Positions 5,668 through 5,725 of a DNA stretch of 5,725 nucleotides are shown piece by piece (within the stretch, counting starts at the first letter, position 1; each line of letters opens with the position of its first letter). The translations under genes were made by a program, and so were the position numbers. Where the stretch lies: assembly GCA_949291975.1 (NCBI GenBank), contig CASEYA010000127.1, forward strand, positions 1-5,725. The letters run 5' to 3'. Origin of the DNA: an uncultured Christensenella sp. Lineage in GTDB: Bacteria; Bacillota; Clostridia; Christensenellales; UBA1242. The notes below the pieces were generated by a model that worked only from the letters and a program-made list of their open reading frames with translations, had not been told where the DNA came from and searched no databases.

Positions 5668-5725
5668 ACTTTGGCGTGGTAAAAAGTAATTACAATAAAC
5701 AAATTTTGAGCGCTGTATAACAAAA
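5668..5725 (+). repeat. Imperfect tandem repeat, unit 2 (reaches the window end)
   Basis: ACTTTGGCGTGG (5668-5679) lies 81 bases after the copy in unit 1, and GCTGTATAACAAA (5712-5724) lies 82 bases after its copy. TTTTG (5704-5708) pairs with CAAAA (5721-5725), the same hairpin as in unit 1. A further local stem TTACTTT/AAAGTAA (5666-5672 with 5683-5689) exists only in this unit. The array may continue past the window. Confidence 0.75.

Larger units (their letters stand above)
5537..5725. other. Non-coding, AT-rich region after ftsQ containing tandem repeats
   Basis: There is no ORF of note on either strand in these 189 bases and no GC-rich terminator hairpin after ftsQ. Only a pure A-U stem (5549-5555 with 5566-5572) is possible. 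An SD-like AGGAG (5535-5539) overlaps the ftsQ stop but no start codon follows at a usable distance. The rest is taken up by two imperfect direct repeats and their 25-base spacer. Confidence 0.7.

Noticed and set aside
5671..5690. Sigma-54 promoter from TTGGCGTGG
   Set aside because: The GG element has no GC-containing -12 element at the required spacing in either repeat.
5587..5725. CRISPR array
   Set aside because: The repeats are about 57 bases and only about 80% identical with internal divergence, and just two units are visible. CRISPR repeats are shorter and nearly identical.

Overview
The window reads as a chromosomal segment from an AT-rich, Gram-positive-type bacterium, most likely an uncultured Clostridia-like Firmicute. 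The evidence is strong purine-rich Shine-Dalgarno (SD) sites, low-GC coding, tightly packed genes on one strand, and clostridial-type versions of NrdR, Der, PlsY, MurA and FtsQ/DivIB. I cannot name a genus from sequence alone.

Layout. Positions 2-355 hold the 3' end of a GLUG-repeat, surface-type protein, closed by a perfect 18-bp hairpin terminator (370-409). Positions 411-760 are a long AT-rich intergenic region. It contains a potentially structured segment (537-628, with an alternative pairing out to 685), a 15-codon ORF with a good SD (643-690), and a candidate promoter just before nrdR. Positions 761-3413 carry nrdR, der and plsY in close succession (gaps of 14 and 2 bases). A 66-base gap with a candidate promoter and a small palindromic hairpin precedes murA (3480-4742), which overlaps ftsQ (4739-5536) by 4 bases. 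The last 189 bases have no recognisable gene. They contain two imperfect direct repeats of about 57 bases spaced about 82 bases apart, which may be the start of a longer array cut by the window end.

Function. The genes are growth and envelope housekeeping: NrdR controls ribonucleotide reductase, Der matures the 50S ribosomal subunit, PlsY makes lysophosphatidic acid for membrane lipids, MurA commits UDP-GlcNAc to peptidoglycan, and FtsQ/DivIB is a divisome scaffold. The order looks like two conserved Firmicutes blocks joined together (der-plsY and murA-ftsQ), without the gpsA and spoIVA genes that commonly follow plsY in spore-forming Clostridia.

I see no defence system, mobile element or novel enzyme. 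The unexplained items are the 3' tandem repeats with a conserved hairpin, the leader upstream of nrdR with mutually exclusive pairings, and a Lys/Glu-rich tail of about 85 residues on PlsY. All three are hypotheses.
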